DNA from: Kordia sp. TARA_039_SRF
Lineage (GTDB): Bacteria > Bacteroidota > Bacteroidia > Flavobacteriales > Flavobacteriaceae
Length of the DNA: 64,000 nt
Direction of reading: 5' to 3'
Assembly: GCA_006383075.2 (NCBI GenBank)
Contig: SMNH02000002.1
Span: forward strand, 197,127-261,126
Shown here: in pieces, positions 49,958 through 59,351 of the stretch
Numbering within the stretch: position 1 is the first letter of the stretch
Layout: every line of letters starts with the position of its first letter
Notes under the pieces: model-generated
Told to the model about the DNA's origin: nothing
The model's input: only the letters and a program-made list of their open reading frames with translations
Databases searched by the model: none
Made by a program: the position numbers and the translations under genes

Positions 49958-51769
49958 ATGCAAGCATTAGACTGGATTGTTTTAATTGGAACACTTACCG
50001 CCATTGTAGGGTACGGAACTTGGAAAACACGCGGAAGCAAAAGCTCAGAAGATTATATTCGAGGCGGAAGCTCCACAAAATGGTGGACGATTGGCTTGTC
50101 GGTAATGGCAACACAAGCAAGTGCCATCACCTTTTTATCAACAACGGGACAAGCATTTAGTGACGGAATGGGATTTGTGCAATTTTACTTCGGATTGCCT
50201 ATCGCAATGGTCATTATTTGTATGGTGTTTATTCCATTATATCACAAACTAAAAGTTTATACAGCATACGAATTTTTGGAAAATCGTTTTGACTTAAAAA
50301 CTAGAACTTTAACGGCGATTTTATTTCTCATTCAACGCGGATTGGCAGCAGGAATCACCATTTTTGCGCCTGCGATTATTTTGTCTATTGTATTGGGATG
50401 GAACTTAATCACGCTCAATATTATTATTGGAATTTTAGTAATTATCTATACCGTTTCTGGCGGAACCAAAGCAGTAAGCGTAACGCAAAAACAACAAATG
50501 TTTGTCATTTTTGCGGGAATGTTTGCGGCGTTTTTTATCACCTTAAATTTAATTCCAGAAGATGTCGGTTTTGTGCAAGCATTAGATATTGCTGGCGCGA
50601 GCGGAAAAATGGAAGTCTTGGATTTTTCGTTCGATTTGGACAACAGATACACCATTTGGACGGGAATTATTGGTGGAACATTTTTAATGCTCTCCTACTT
50701 CGGAACCGATCAAAGTCAAGTACAACGCTATCTTTCTGGGAAATCTGTTAAGGAAATGCGTTGGGGAATGATGTTCAACGGATTGCTCAAAGTTCCGATG
50801 CAGTTTTTCATTTTATTAGTTGGTGTGATGGTTTTTGTATTTTATCAATTCAATCCTGCACCACTCAACTTTATTGATGCTTCTACCGAAAAAGTATTAG
50901 CTTCTGAATATAGCGATGAATACAAAGCCTTGCAAAAGAAGCAAGTATCACTATTCGAAAAGAAAAAAGCAGTAAGTTTGCAATTGGCTAACTCGTACAA
51001 TACAGCCGACAAACAACAATTATTACGCTTAGACAGTATTGAAAAATCCTATCGCGCCGAATCAAAATATCTAATCAAACGTGCTATTGATGCAGAATAT
51101 GCTTCGGAATACGACGAATTGAAAAATGAAGTAGCTTCTTTAGAAAAAAATCCTGAAAGTGACACTTACAAAGAAAAGCAAGCAGAGCTCAAAACTTTGT
51201 ACGAATACGCAGCAAAAGACAGCGAAACCAATGACCGCGATTATATGTTTATCTCGTTCATTTTAAAATACTTACCAACGGGTTTGATTGGATTATTACT
51301 AGCGGTTATTCTGTCCGCAGCTATGTCGTCTACAGCTTCTGAAATTAACGCGTTGGCTACGATTACGTCTATCGATTTGTACAAACGAAATCGAAAAGGT
51401 GTGCCTTCTGTAGATCCGAATGCGGATGATGAACATTATGTAAAAGCCACCAAATGGTTTACACTCGGTTGGGGAATTTTAGCCATTATTATTGCGTGTT
51501 TTGCAAGTTTGGCAGAGAACTTAATTCAGTTAGTAAACATTATTGGTTCTATATTTTATGGCAATGTGTTGGGAATCTTCTTATTAGCATTCTTCTTTAA
51601 AAAAGTAAAAGGAAATGCTGTATTTACAGGCGCATTAATAACGCAAGTCATTGTTATCGCTATTTGGTATATGGAAATTATGCCGTTTTTATGGTTGAAT
51701 TTGGTAGGTTGTGTCGTTGTAATTATACTGGCAACTGTTTTACAAATGACCACTAAAAAAGTCTCTTAG
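49958..51769 (+). CDS. Sodium:solute symporter family protein
   Basis: The 603-residue product has about 13 to 14 transmembrane segments in the SSS/LeuT arrangement. Signatures include WWTIGLSVMATQASAITFLS, GTDQSQVQRYLSGKS and LSAAMSSTASEINALATITS. Between helices there is a hydrophilic insertion of about 110 residues (about residues 305-420, with KKQVSLFEKKKAVSLQ and DELKNEVASLEKNPES) that is rich in Glu, Lys and Tyr and predicted helical. The substrate is not evident; pairing with a PIG-L deacetylase suggests a sugar-derived compound, but this is inference. Confidence 0.88.
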   Translation: MQALDWIVLIGTLTAIVGYGTWKTRGSKSSEDYIRGGSSTKWWTIGLSVMATQASAITFLSTTGQAFSDGMGFVQFYFGLPIAMVIICMVFIPLYHKLKVYTAYEFLENRFDLKTRTLTAILFLIQRGLAAGITIFAPAIILSIVLGWNLITLNIIIGILVIIYTVSGGTKAVSVTQKQQMFVIFAGMFAAFFITLNLIPEDVGFVQALDIAGASGKMEVLDFSFDLDNRYTIWTGIIGGTFLMLSYFGTDQSQVQRYLSGKSVKEMRWGMMFNGLLKVPMQFFILLVGVMVFVFYQFNPAPLNFIDASTEKVLASEYSDEYKALQKKQVSLFEKKKAVSLQLANSYNTADKQQLLRLDSIEKSYRAESKYLIKRAIDAEYASEYDELKNEVASLEKNPESDTYKEKQAELKTLYEYAAKDSETNDRDYMFISFILKYLPTGLIGLLLAVILSAAMSSTASEINALATITSIDLYKRNRKGVPSVDPNADDEHYVKATKWFTLGWGILAIIIACFASLAENLIQLVNIIGSIFYGNVLGIFLLAFFFKKVKGNAVFTGALITQVIVIAIWYMEIMPFLWLNLVGCVVVIILATVLQMTTKKVS

Positions 51770-51899
51770 TTTTTTTTATGCAATGTGGCAATTTTAGATA
51801 CGAACAGTCATAAATTTCAAATCCCAAGAAGCTATTTATAAGATGAAGAATTTATAGCTGGAAACTTTTGCACAAGAGTTTTTCTGGAATTATAGAAGA

Positions 51900-52284
51900 A
51901 CGCGCTAAAATTCACTAACTAATTTTGAGAGTTTAACACAAATATTTGATTTAAACATCAATAATCATGATGCGCTTATTACATTCAAAGAATTCTAATT
52001 TTTCCAATAATGAAACTTACAAAACCTGAATAAATTTTACAATTCAACCTCTTTTGCTCCGAGTATTTTTAATACTGTAAATACTTTGAACGATAAAATG
52101 ATAACATAATTATACTGACTATATTGACAGACCTAATCCTAATTTGACAGATTTATGTGCCATACAATCCCTTATAAACGCATATCAATGGAATATTAAT
52201 GGAAATTCACAATGTGCCGTTATAATAAATAATGTTTACAATCCAACAGTACAAGACTTTGCCGATGGTAATTGCAGTCAGTAA
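51900..52284 (+). pseudogene. Decayed leucine-rich-repeat-like gene remnant
   Basis: In a 610-base stretch without an intact gene, fragments of a protein can be read in changing frames. IFDLNINNHDALITFKEF (about 51940-52000) is LRR-like, and an open segment ending at 52284 reads NYTDYIDRPNPNLTDLCAIQ then NPTVQDFADGNCSQ, like the PNLTxLC tail of flavobacterial LRR surface proteins. Stops (TGA, TAA) and no start interrupt it. The rest of the gap (51770-51900) shows nothing recognisable. It is probably a frameshifted, truncated relic. Confidence 0.5.
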
Positions 52285-52309
52285 TACGATATAAAAACAA
52301 GAAATCATA

Positions 52310-52340
52310 AAAATCCTTTCCGCAACGAAAGGATTTTTTT
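52310..52340 (+). terminator. Terminator after the LRR relic
   Basis: AATCCTTTC (52312-52320) pairs with GAAAGGATT (52327-52335) around a 6-base loop, followed by a T run. It probably ended the former LRR gene or the symporter message. Confidence 0.88.
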
Positions 52341-52379
52341 AGTACTTTTCTGAATGATTTTTGAAAAGTAACACCAATC

Positions 52380-53144
52380 ATGACCAACTTTACTGTGATT
52401 TTATACATTTCGGATGTATTAAAATATTTTGCCGTTCCTGCGGCTGCTTTTGAATTTTTAAGCGATGAAAAAAAGGCGCAACTCGAACAATGGATTCTTA
52501 AAAAACTTCCCTCCTTTTTACTCTATGCTGTAGGATTCTTTTTCGGAATTTCTCTTGTGATGACACTTCTAGCTTACGGAAGTATCTTTTTAGTTGCAGG
52601 TTTGATTGTGATTGCAATAGTGGGTTCTATGTTTTCAGAAACCATTTCCGATTACCGATTTGGAGTCTTGCTTGCGGCACTATTTTTTGCGGCTATTCAA
52701 CAGTGGATTCTCCCGGAGTCATGGACACTCGCATTGGCGTACCCACTAGAATTTATTTGTGATATTTTTCAAAAAGTGCCTGTCATCAATAGTTTTTTAC
52801 CCGATTACGATGCGGAACAATTTGTAACCAGCTATCAAAACTTCTTTGAAAAATTTGAGCTAGACTTTATCGGTTGGCTATACATTGTCAAAATCTACGC
52901 GTTTGCCACCAAAGGTCTGTTGTTGATGATTATTTTATTGCTGGATATCTTGGCGATTCTCTTTGTTTGTCTTATTGTATTTTTGGTTTTATTAATCCCC
53001 ATAAATGCAGTAGTCAAACTTTCTGATTTCCTCAAAAAAATCTTTAAAATCAACGAAAAAGCCGTTCCAATTGGTGCTTTTATCATCTGGTCGTTAGGTG
53101 AAACCATTGCGATTATCGTCAATACATATCTCCTTTTTGAGTAA
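52380..53144 (+). CDS. Polytopic membrane protein of unknown function
   Basis: The 254-residue product has about six hydrophobic segments. The first soluble stretch (FEFLSDEKKAQLEQWILKKL) is followed by helices near residues 50-70, 75-95 and 100-120, a hydrophilic middle (PDYDAEQFVTSYQNFFEKFE), then three helices and a short end. No family is recognised. It is transcribed alone, with repeat family A copy 3 about 40 bases after the stop. Confidence 0.55.
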   Translation: MTNFTVILYISDVLKYFAVPAAAFEFLSDEKKAQLEQWILKKLPSFLLYAVGFFFGISLVMTLLAYGSIFLVAGLIVIAIVGSMFSETISDYRFGVLLAALFFAAIQQWILPESWTLALAYPLEFICDIFQKVPVINSFLPDYDAEQFVTSYQNFFEKFELDFIGWLYIVKIYAFATKGLLLMIILLLDILAILFVCLIVFLVLLIPINAVVKLSDFLKKIFKINEKAVPIGAFIIWSLGETIAIIVNTYLLFE

Positions 53145-53186
53145 AGTGAGATTGTTTGTTAATATAAATTGGTTATAAAAATAACG

Positions 53187-53378
53187 GTAGTCTTTTCTTT
53201 TCCGCAGTGTAGCAGGAATTTTTCGTTAAAAATTTCTGAAGCCTTGGAAGAAATTTAGAAAAATTCATGCGGTTTTGTTTTTCTCCCTAAAGAGAAAAAC
53301 AAAAACACCTCTGGAAAAGTGCCCTTTCTTTTATTTCTTTTCTTTGGGCAAGCAAAGAATAAGAAAATAGATAACTAA
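53187..53378 (+). repeat. Dispersed structured repeat, family A, copy 3
   Basis: This is the most compact copy. It has CTTTTCCGCAGTGTAG, hairpin 1 (GCAGGAATTTTTC at about 53211-53223 with GAAAAATTCATGC), hairpin 2 (GTTTTGTTTTTCTCCC to GAGAAAAACAAAAAC), ACACCTCTGGAAAA, and hairpin 3 (TGCCC to GGGCA), then AAGCAAAGAATAAGAAAA. It lies between the convergent membrane-protein and haloperoxidase genes. Hairpin 1 has one mismatch from the G-to-T change in its right arm. Confidence 0.82.
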
Positions 53379-53464
53379 TTTTTAGTTTTTTACGCTTGTA
53401 TTTTCTTTAGAAGAATTAGCTATTGTTCAAAAAAACTTAACTCAAACTGACGTTTATTACTTTT

Positions 53465-54841
53465 TTATTGCGTTAAATCAAAATTATTAACAGCATCTGA
53501 AATTTCATATCCTAAACGCAAACCTTCAGAACAATCAATTCGCAAATGTACGCCAAGCGGCAAGCGAGAAAAAGCATTTTCTTCTGCCATTGCTGAAAAT
53601 GTACTATAGGTTCTTGGATTGCCTAAAAACTCAGTTCTTCCTTCGTGTGAACGATCAGTAAAATTAGTAGCATCGCCAAAATGATGTATAAAAACGCCCG
53701 CCGCTGCTGAAGCAAATGTAGAATGCCCAGATGGATAACTCGGAAACGTCGGATTTGGCCATGAAATAAACGGAAACAAATTCGTTTGAAAATCTGCATC
53801 AATAAAGTTTTGAATATACACACTTGGACGCATCACCATATATTCATACTTATCTGCCCATGTAGACACCGCCGCATCGTTCAACGAGAAACCTAATTTT
53901 AAGAGTAAAATCAACGCTTCTTCATGGTCAACATTGTATTGTCGTATCAATTGATTGGCGATAGAAATTTGTCTTCCAGGCGGACTCATCATCAAACCTT
54001 CTACATCATTTGACCAAAACTCTGCAATCCATAAACCTTCTGTATCCGTAGTTCTGGCTGCTTCGCTCGTGGTATATACTTCTTCCATCGCGGCATAATA
54101 TGCGCTTGTAGCATCTTCACTATACGTTAACGATGGTGGAATGCTTGAAGTTTCTTCAGAAGAAATCACAAATGTACGCACTGATGACCAATATGGAAAA
54201 AGGCCGCGTTCTGCTTCATCACTGTATGTCCAATATCCTGCGCCAACTGGTGGCTCATACGACGTTGGTTGCGGACTTAAAATTTGAGTTTCGGCTTCTA
54301 CATCGGTTTGACTGAACGCAATAATTTGTTGTGCGACATAATTTCCCCAGTCTTGTGAATTTTGTACAACAGCATCACTCAATCCAACACTCAAACTAGC
54401 TTCTTTCTGTTGACGTAACACTGCAATTTGACTATCCACCGAAGTCGAAACATTGTACATAAAATGGTCAATAGCTGTTGCATAACACGCATTTAAAGCA
54501 AGAGCAATGTCAATATCTGGTTGACGTTGTGAAAAATCAATTTCTAAATCAGGATAACGGTCTTTATTTGAAGTATAACTTACCATATCTTCAACACACA
54601 CTTCAAAAGCCGCTAAGTGAATGTATGCCAACGCACGCGTCGTAGCATTTGGTCGCATGCCTGTTGCATGTCTATCCAACACACACCAAAGTTGATTCCA
54701 ATCGAGAATCACTTGGGTAATATCGTTTGTTGCTATTGGTGTTGTTGGCTGTATAGCTTCATCTAGTTGTTCATTAGAGCATGAAACTGTTAATATCATT
54801 ATAAACAGTGACAAACATAGCGCTCGTAAAGAAAAATTCAT
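53465..54841 (-). CDS. Vanadium-dependent haloperoxidase-type PAP2 lipoprotein
   Basis: The 458-residue product has a lipoprotein signal (lipobox LTVSC), then an alpha-helical vanadium haloperoxidase/PAP2 domain. YPSGHSTFASAAAGVF carries the central motif with His; GVHLRIDCSEGLRLGYE is the third motif with Arg. Members are vanadium bromo- or chloroperoxidases or related phosphatases; in flavobacteria many have unknown activity. The start at 54841 is preferred because it yields the lipobox, whereas an upstream extension to 54895 does not. It stands alone. Confidence 0.85.
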   Translation of the reverse strand: MNFSLRALCLSLFIMILTVSCSNEQLDEAIQPTTPIATNDITQVILDWNQLWCVLDRHATGMRPNATTRALAYIHLAAFEVCVEDMVSYTSNKDRYPDLEIDFSQRQPDIDIALALNACYATAIDHFMYNVSTSVDSQIAVLRQQKEASLSVGLSDAVVQNSQDWGNYVAQQIIAFSQTDVEAETQILSPQPTSYEPPVGAGYWTYSDEAERGLFPYWSSVRTFVISSEETSSIPPSLTYSEDATSAYYAAMEEVYTTSEAARTTDTEGLWIAEFWSNDVEGLMMSPPGRQISIANQLIRQYNVDHEEALILLLKLGFSLNDAAVSTWADKYEYMVMRPSVYIQNFIDADFQTNLFPFISWPNPTFPSYPSGHSTFASAAAGVFIHHFGDATNFTDRSHEGRTEFLGNPRTYSTFSAMAEENAFSRLPLGVHLRIDCSEGLRLGYEISDAVNNFDLTQ

Positions 54842-54934
54842 GTTGTTGGTTGTTTTTAAGAGGTTAAACTTAGGTTTTTTTTGAATATATCGCACAAAAA
54901 AACACTAAGAATTCTATCAAAAAAACGACACGCA

Positions 54935-54967
54935 TAAAAAAAGCCTTTCTGGTTTTCAGAAAGGCTT
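54935..54967 (-). terminator. Terminator of the DUF2911 gene
   Basis: AAGCCTTTCT (54941-54950) pairs with AGAAAGGCTT (54958-54967) around a 7-base loop; a T run follows on the minus strand. It lies 22 bases after the stop at 54990. Confidence 0.9.
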
Positions 54968-54989
54968 TCCTATTTTTATAAAATTTAGC

Positions 54990-55832
54990 TTACTTAGACC
55001 ATTCTTTGATAGAATCTCTGTTCATCTTTACATAATCTTTATTTCCAGCTTTTTCAGCCAACGCTAAAGACTCTTTTGCGATTTTAATAGCTTCTGCTTT
55101 TTTACCCATTTTTGCGTAAATTAAAGACTGCTGTCTTAAATACCAAAAGCGTGGATTATCGCTTGTCATGTCAATTGCTTTGTCAACCCACATTTTAGCT
55201 TTGTCCATGTCTTTTCCTTCCTCGAAGTAATATCTTGCTGCTGAAAAATAGTCACCTGCTTGTGGCCCTGCCATTACTTTTTCAATACTTGCCGTCGCTT
55301 TCTTATCTGTTGGAACTGCAAAAGGAACAACTACCAATGTCTTTTCCCAAGAAAATTCTAAATCAGCTTTGTTGCTAGATAAATTGTTGATTCCAATTGT
55401 AAACGATTCTGTTTTGTATGGCATTTTATTTACAGGCGCTACTGCGGTTGCTACTACTTTTGATTCGTCCCAAGCTCTTGGTGTTCCCCAATTAGACGTA
55501 TCGTTGTATAAAATTACTTCCCAAGTATCTTTTCCTGGTTTTGTGAAAATAGCGTATTTCCCTGCTTTTACTGCTGATTCACCAATGGTAACATCATCAC
55601 TAAATTCAATAGTAGTGTTTGCGTTGGCTCCTGTTCTCCATAATTGATCATAAGGAACTAAATCACCAAAAATTGTTCTTCCGCGCATTGCTGGTCGCGA
55701 ATATTCAACCGTTACTTCTGTCAATCCGACAGTTTGCATTATTTTTGCGCTAGGACTTGGTTGCGGCGTTTCTATCTGCGCTTGCACACTGATTCCTGCT
55801 GCTAAGAAACATGCCAAAAGTAGTTTTTTCAT
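54990..55832 (-). CDS. DUF2911 domain protein
   Basis: The 280-residue product has a signal peptide (MKKLLLACFLAAGISVQAQ) and then a DUF2911 domain: PSPSAKIMQTVGLTEVTVEY, GRTIFGDLVPYDQLWRTGAN and ATAVAPVNKMPYKTESFTI. The C-terminal 90 residues (DKAKMWVDKAIDMTSDNPRF onward) are TPR-like. Function is unknown; the protein is exported. It is monocistronic with its own terminator. Confidence 0.88.
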   Translation of the reverse strand: MKKLLLACFLAAGISVQAQIETPQPSPSAKIMQTVGLTEVTVEYSRPAMRGRTIFGDLVPYDQLWRTGANANTTIEFSDDVTIGESAVKAGKYAIFTKPGKDTWEVILYNDTSNWGTPRAWDESKVVATAVAPVNKMPYKTESFTIGINNLSSNKADLEFSWEKTLVVVPFAVPTDKKATASIEKVMAGPQAGDYFSAARYYFEEGKDMDKAKMWVDKAIDMTSDNPRFWYLRQQSLIYAKMGKKAEAIKIAKESLALAEKAGNKDYVKMNRDSIKEWSK

Positions 55833-55950
55833 CTTATATTGTTATTTAGAGTTTTTTAATGTGACGAATTTACGCAGAAACCTTACGTACAAATGTTAAC
55901 AAATACTTAAAATAAGAAATAGTACTTTTAGTGCGTCCAAAAAATAACAC

Positions 55951-56610
55951 ATGAAAAATTATATTTCAGAATTTATAGGAACTTTTTCCATGGTTTTCTG
56001 CGGAACCGCTGCCATGGTTGTGAATGATATTACGGGTGAAATAACACATCCAGGAGTTGCCATTACGTGGGGATTGATTGTGATGGGAATGATTTACGCG
56101 TTTGGAGAAATTTCAGGAGCACATTTCAATCCCGCTGTGACCATTGCTTTTTCGTATACTAAAAAATTTCCTGTAAAAGAAGTTCCAAAATACATAATTT
56201 CACAGTGTTTAGGCGCTATTTGCGCAAGTTTACTCGTATACATGTTTTGGCCAGAGAGCGAAACGCTTGGAGCTACGATTCCAAGTATAGTGCCGTGGAA
56301 AGCGTTGATTTTGGAATTTCTACTTACCTTTTTCTTAATGGTTACCATTATTAATGTTTCAACGGGAAGTAAGGAAATCGGCACGATGGCAGGAATAGCT
56401 ATTGGCGGCATTGTACTTTTGGAAGCAATGTTTGCTGGCCCGATGACCAAAGCGTCTATGAATCCTGCGCGTTCGTTAGGTCCTGCATTGGTTTCTGGAC
56501 AATTGACACATTTATGGTTATACATTGTCGCTCCCATTTTAGGTGCGCTCGTTGCTGTGGTTAGTTGTAAATTGGTAAAAGCCGAAAACTGCTGCGACAC
56601 AAAGTGTTAG
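55951..56610 (+). CDS. Aquaporin/glycerol facilitator (MIP family)
   Basis: The 219-residue product has six transmembrane segments and the two NPA boxes: HFNPAVTIAFSYTKK in the first half and MNPARSLGPALVSG in the second. The spacing is typical of MIP family water or small-solute channels. The length is slightly shorter than average but complete. It stands alone, 149 bases upstream of the TetR gene. Confidence 0.9.
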   Translation: MKNYISEFIGTFSMVFCGTAAMVVNDITGEITHPGVAITWGLIVMGMIYAFGEISGAHFNPAVTIAFSYTKKFPVKEVPKYIISQCLGAICASLLVYMFWPESETLGATIPSIVPWKALILEFLLTFFLMVTIINVSTGSKEIGTMAGIAIGGIVLLEAMFAGPMTKASMNPARSLGPALVSGQLTHLWLYIVAPILGALVAVVSCKLVKAENCCDTKC

Positions 56611-56694
56611 ACTAAAAACACAACACTTCTATCCTATTTTTTATCGCTTTTTTGTTCTAAAGAGCAAAAATTATTCGTGTCTGTTAAAAACTTT

Positions 56695-56724
56695 TGTTTA
56701 ATTTTAACTAAAAAAAGTTAAACA
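56695..56724 (+). promoter_or_regulatory. Palindrome TGTTTAA-N16-TTAAACA upstream of tetR
   Basis: TGTTTAA (56695-56701) and TTAAACA (56718-56724) form a perfect 7-base inverted repeat with a 16-base spacer TTTTAACTAAAAAAAG. The same palindrome with identical spacing is found upstream of folE at 63039-63068. It sits 34 bases before the TetR ATG, near the expected promoter, so it is a good candidate operator for TetR autoregulation and co-control of folE. Confidence 0.6.
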
Positions 56725-56758
56725 TTTTGTATCTTTACCTAGTTTTAAAAAGTACACC

Positions 56759-57412
56759 ATGGCAAAGAAAAAAAACATAACAGCACTCTCTATCATTACC
56801 GCATATATGGATTATGTATTGGAGCATGGAGAGCAACCTAAAAACGTTTATGCATTCGCAAAAGACAATAATTTTGACGAAGCAAAATTTTATGAGTTTT
56901 TCAGTTCTTTCAAAACATTAGAAGAAAACATATTTACCACATTTGGCACCAATACATTGGAAGTGTTGGCCAATAGTGAAGAATTTGAAACGTTTGATGC
57001 ACGCAATAAATTATTAAGCTTTTACTACACGTTTTTTGAGCAAGTTACAGCTAACAGAAGTTACGTTGTATACAGCTTAACGCATGATAAAAGTAAAATG
57101 CAATCGCTCAAACTATTGAAAGGATTAAAAACAGTTTTCACAGATTTTATTGAAAGTTTAGACTTAAAAACGTTGGACTTAAACCAAGAACGCATAGAAA
57201 AATTACAAAACAAAGCTATCACTGAAACGGCTTGGATTCAATTTGTAATGACAATGAAATTTTGGTTGGAAGATACATCACCAAGTTTTGACAAAACCGA
57301 TCAATACATTGAAAAATCTGTCAATGCAAGTTTTGATCTTATCGACAATACGCCTTTAAAAAGTATTGTAGATTTCGGGAAGTTCCTATTTAAAGAAAAA
57401 ATTAGACAGTAA
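56759..57412 (+). CDS. TetR-family transcriptional regulator
   Basis: The 217-residue product has an N-terminal HTH-like region (TALSIITAYMDYVLEHGEQP with the following FAKDNNFDEAKFYEFFSS) and a C-terminal helical ligand domain with TANRSYVVYSLTHDKSKMQS. The DNA-binding helices are recognisably TetR-like but degenerate, so binding is probable rather than certain. It is the first gene of a run (6 bases to the AarF/UbiB-like gene) reaching at least 62970. It probably regulates its own operon and possibly folE. Confidence 0.78.
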   Translation: MAKKKNITALSIITAYMDYVLEHGEQPKNVYAFAKDNNFDEAKFYEFFSSFKTLEENIFTTFGTNTLEVLANSEEFETFDARNKLLSFYYTFFEQVTANRSYVVYSLTHDKSKMQSLKLLKGLKTVFTDFIESLDLKTLDLNQERIEKLQNKAITETAWIQFVMTMKFWLEDTSPSFDKTDQYIEKSVNASFDLIDNTPLKSIVDFGKFLFKEKIRQ

Positions 57413-57418
57413 TCGTGA

Positions 57419-58729
57419 ATGAAAACAATTGATAAAATTCCTATTGGTAAAATTCAACGTGCTACAAAACTTGTGACTACAGGTGCTAAAGTAGGCGTGA
57501 ATTATTTAAAATATTACGGTGATAAACTCATCAATTCTGAAGAAGACGCTAAAGAGCGTTTAAACGAATCAAATGCAGAAGATATTTATGACGGCTTAAA
57601 AAAATTGAAAGGAAGCGCATTAAAAGTCGCGCAAATGCTGAGTATGGAGAAAAATATTTTACCGCGTGCATACGTGGAAAAATTTTCACTATCACAATTC
57701 TCCGTACCGCCACTATCACCGCCGTTGGTAATTAAAACATTTAAAAAATACTTTGGAAAACCTCCAACTGAAATATTTGACAAATTCAATGCTACCTCTG
57801 TAAATGCTGCTAGTATAGGACAAGTGCATCTCGCTGAAAAAGATGGGAAAAAACTTGCTGTGAAAATTCAATATCCTGGAGTTGCGGAAAGCATCTCTAC
57901 CGATTTGGCACTTGTAAAACCTATTGCTATCCGAATGTTTAACATTACTGGAAAAGGTTCTGATAAATATTTTAAAGAAGTTGAAGAAAAACTGACGGAA
58001 GAAACGGATTATATTTTGGAAGTACAGCAAAGTAAAGACGTTTCGGAAGCATGCAAACATCTCCCAAACATTCGTTTTCCAAAGTATTACGAAGCATATT
58101 CGTCGGAGCGAATTATTACAATGGATTGGATGACTGGTGAACATTTATCAGAGTTTACCGCACACAATACCGACCAAGAAGTTGCCGATTTGCTCGGACA
58201 AACGCTTTGGGATTTTTACATGTTCCAAATTCACGAATATCGAAAAGTACATGCCGATCCGCATCCTGGAAACTTTTTGGTTTCCAAAGACAATGAATTG
58301 ATTGCGCTCGATTTTGGCTGTATGAAAGCGATTCCGGAAGAATTTTACATTCCGTATTTCGAATTGGCAAATAAGGAAACGTTGAACAATCCTGAGTTGT
58401 TTACAAAAAAATTATACGAATTAGAGATTTTGCGCGAAGACGACTCTAAAGAAGAATTGGTCTTTTTTACAGAAATGTTTCACGAATTGCTCAATTTGTT
58501 TACGATGCCATTCAACAATGAAGTGTTTGACTTTTCAGATGAAGAATTTTTCGGAAGAATTGCTGCTATCGGCGAACGCTATGCAAAAAATACCCAATTA
58601 CGCAGCATGAATGGTAACAGAGGTTCCAAGCATTTTATTTATATGAATAGAACGTTTTTTGGACTGTACAATTTGTTGCACGACTTGAAAGCGAAGAATG
58701 TAAAAATTAACAATTTTAAAAATCTCTAA
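57419..58729 (+). CDS. AarF/ABC1/UbiB family atypical kinase
   Basis: The 436-residue product matches the ABC1/UbiB kinase-like family: a KxGQ-type segment (LKGSALKVAQMLSMEKNILP), AASIGQVHLAEKDGKKLAVK as the nucleotide-binding loop with Lys, VHADPHPGNFLV as the catalytic loop and LIALDFGCMK with the metal-binding Asp. Such proteins support quinone or lipid metabolism; the exact substrate is unknown. Its stop overlaps the flavin reductase start by one base (TAATG). Confidence 0.88.
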   Translation: MKTIDKIPIGKIQRATKLVTTGAKVGVNYLKYYGDKLINSEEDAKERLNESNAEDIYDGLKKLKGSALKVAQMLSMEKNILPRAYVEKFSLSQFSVPPLSPPLVIKTFKKYFGKPPTEIFDKFNATSVNAASIGQVHLAEKDGKKLAVKIQYPGVAESISTDLALVKPIAIRMFNITGKGSDKYFKEVEEKLTEETDYILEVQQSKDVSEACKHLPNIRFPKYYEAYSSERIITMDWMTGEHLSEFTAHNTDQEVADLLGQTLWDFYMFQIHEYRKVHADPHPGNFLVSKDNELIALDFGCMKAIPEEFYIPYFELANKETLNNPELFTKKLYELEILREDDSKEELVFFTEMFHELLNLFTMPFNNEVFDFSDEEFFGRIAAIGERYAKNTQLRSMNGNRGSKHFIYMNRTFFGLYNLLHDLKAKNVKINNFKNL

Positions 58730-59343
58730 TGGCAACCATCACGCTTGCAGACATTGATGCAATGGAAAAATTGTATCGCATCAACTTAATCAACAGTTGT
58801 TCTGGGTATAAATCAGCAAATTTGATTGGTACGGAATCAAAAGACGGGTTTACCAACGTTGCTGTGTTCAGTTCTGTAACGCATTTAGGTTCCAATCCGC
58901 CATTATTAGGTTTTGTAACCAGACCTGCTTCTGTGCCGAGAAACACGTACGAAAACATTAAAGAAACTGGTATTTATACCATCAATCATATTCACCAACG
59001 CATTACAAAAGATGCGCATCATACGTCGGCAAAATATCCGAAAGAAGTATCTGAATTTGACCAAACTGAGTTGGAAACAGAATACAAAGACGATTTTAAA
59101 GCGCCGTATGTAAAAGGTTGTCATGTGCAAATCGGGATGCGCTATGTAAACGAATATCTGATTGAAGAAAACGACACTATTTTAATTGTCGGTAACATAG
59201 AACACTTACACATCACCGATGCGATATTAGAAACGGACGGTTTTATCAATCTAGCGAAAGCTGAAACCGCCACCATTAACGGACTCGACGGATATGCGAT
59301 ACCGCAACAACAAACGCGCTATCCCTATCAACGTCCCAAATAA
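58729..59343 (+). CDS. Flavin reductase-like FMN-binding protein
   Basis: The 204-residue product has the split-barrel flavin reductase fold: TNVAVFSSVTHLGSNPPLLG, FVTRPASVPRNTYENIKETG and IHQRITKDAHHTSAKYP. These enzymes bind FMN and reduce it or other flavins with NAD(P)H; some act as FMN-binding reductases. In this operon it may supply reduced flavin or a redox step related to the photolyase FAD. It overlaps the AarF gene by one base and precedes the SDR gene by 8 bases. Confidence 0.85.
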   Translation: MATITLADIDAMEKLYRINLINSCSGYKSANLIGTESKDGFTNVAVFSSVTHLGSNPPLLGFVTRPASVPRNTYENIKETGIYTINHIHQRITKDAHHTSAKYPKEVSEFDQTELETEYKDDFKAPYVKGCHVQIGMRYVNEYLIEENDTILIVGNIEHLHITDAILETDGFINLAKAETATINGLDGYAIPQQQTRYPYQRPK

Positions 59344-59351
59344 CAAACTTT

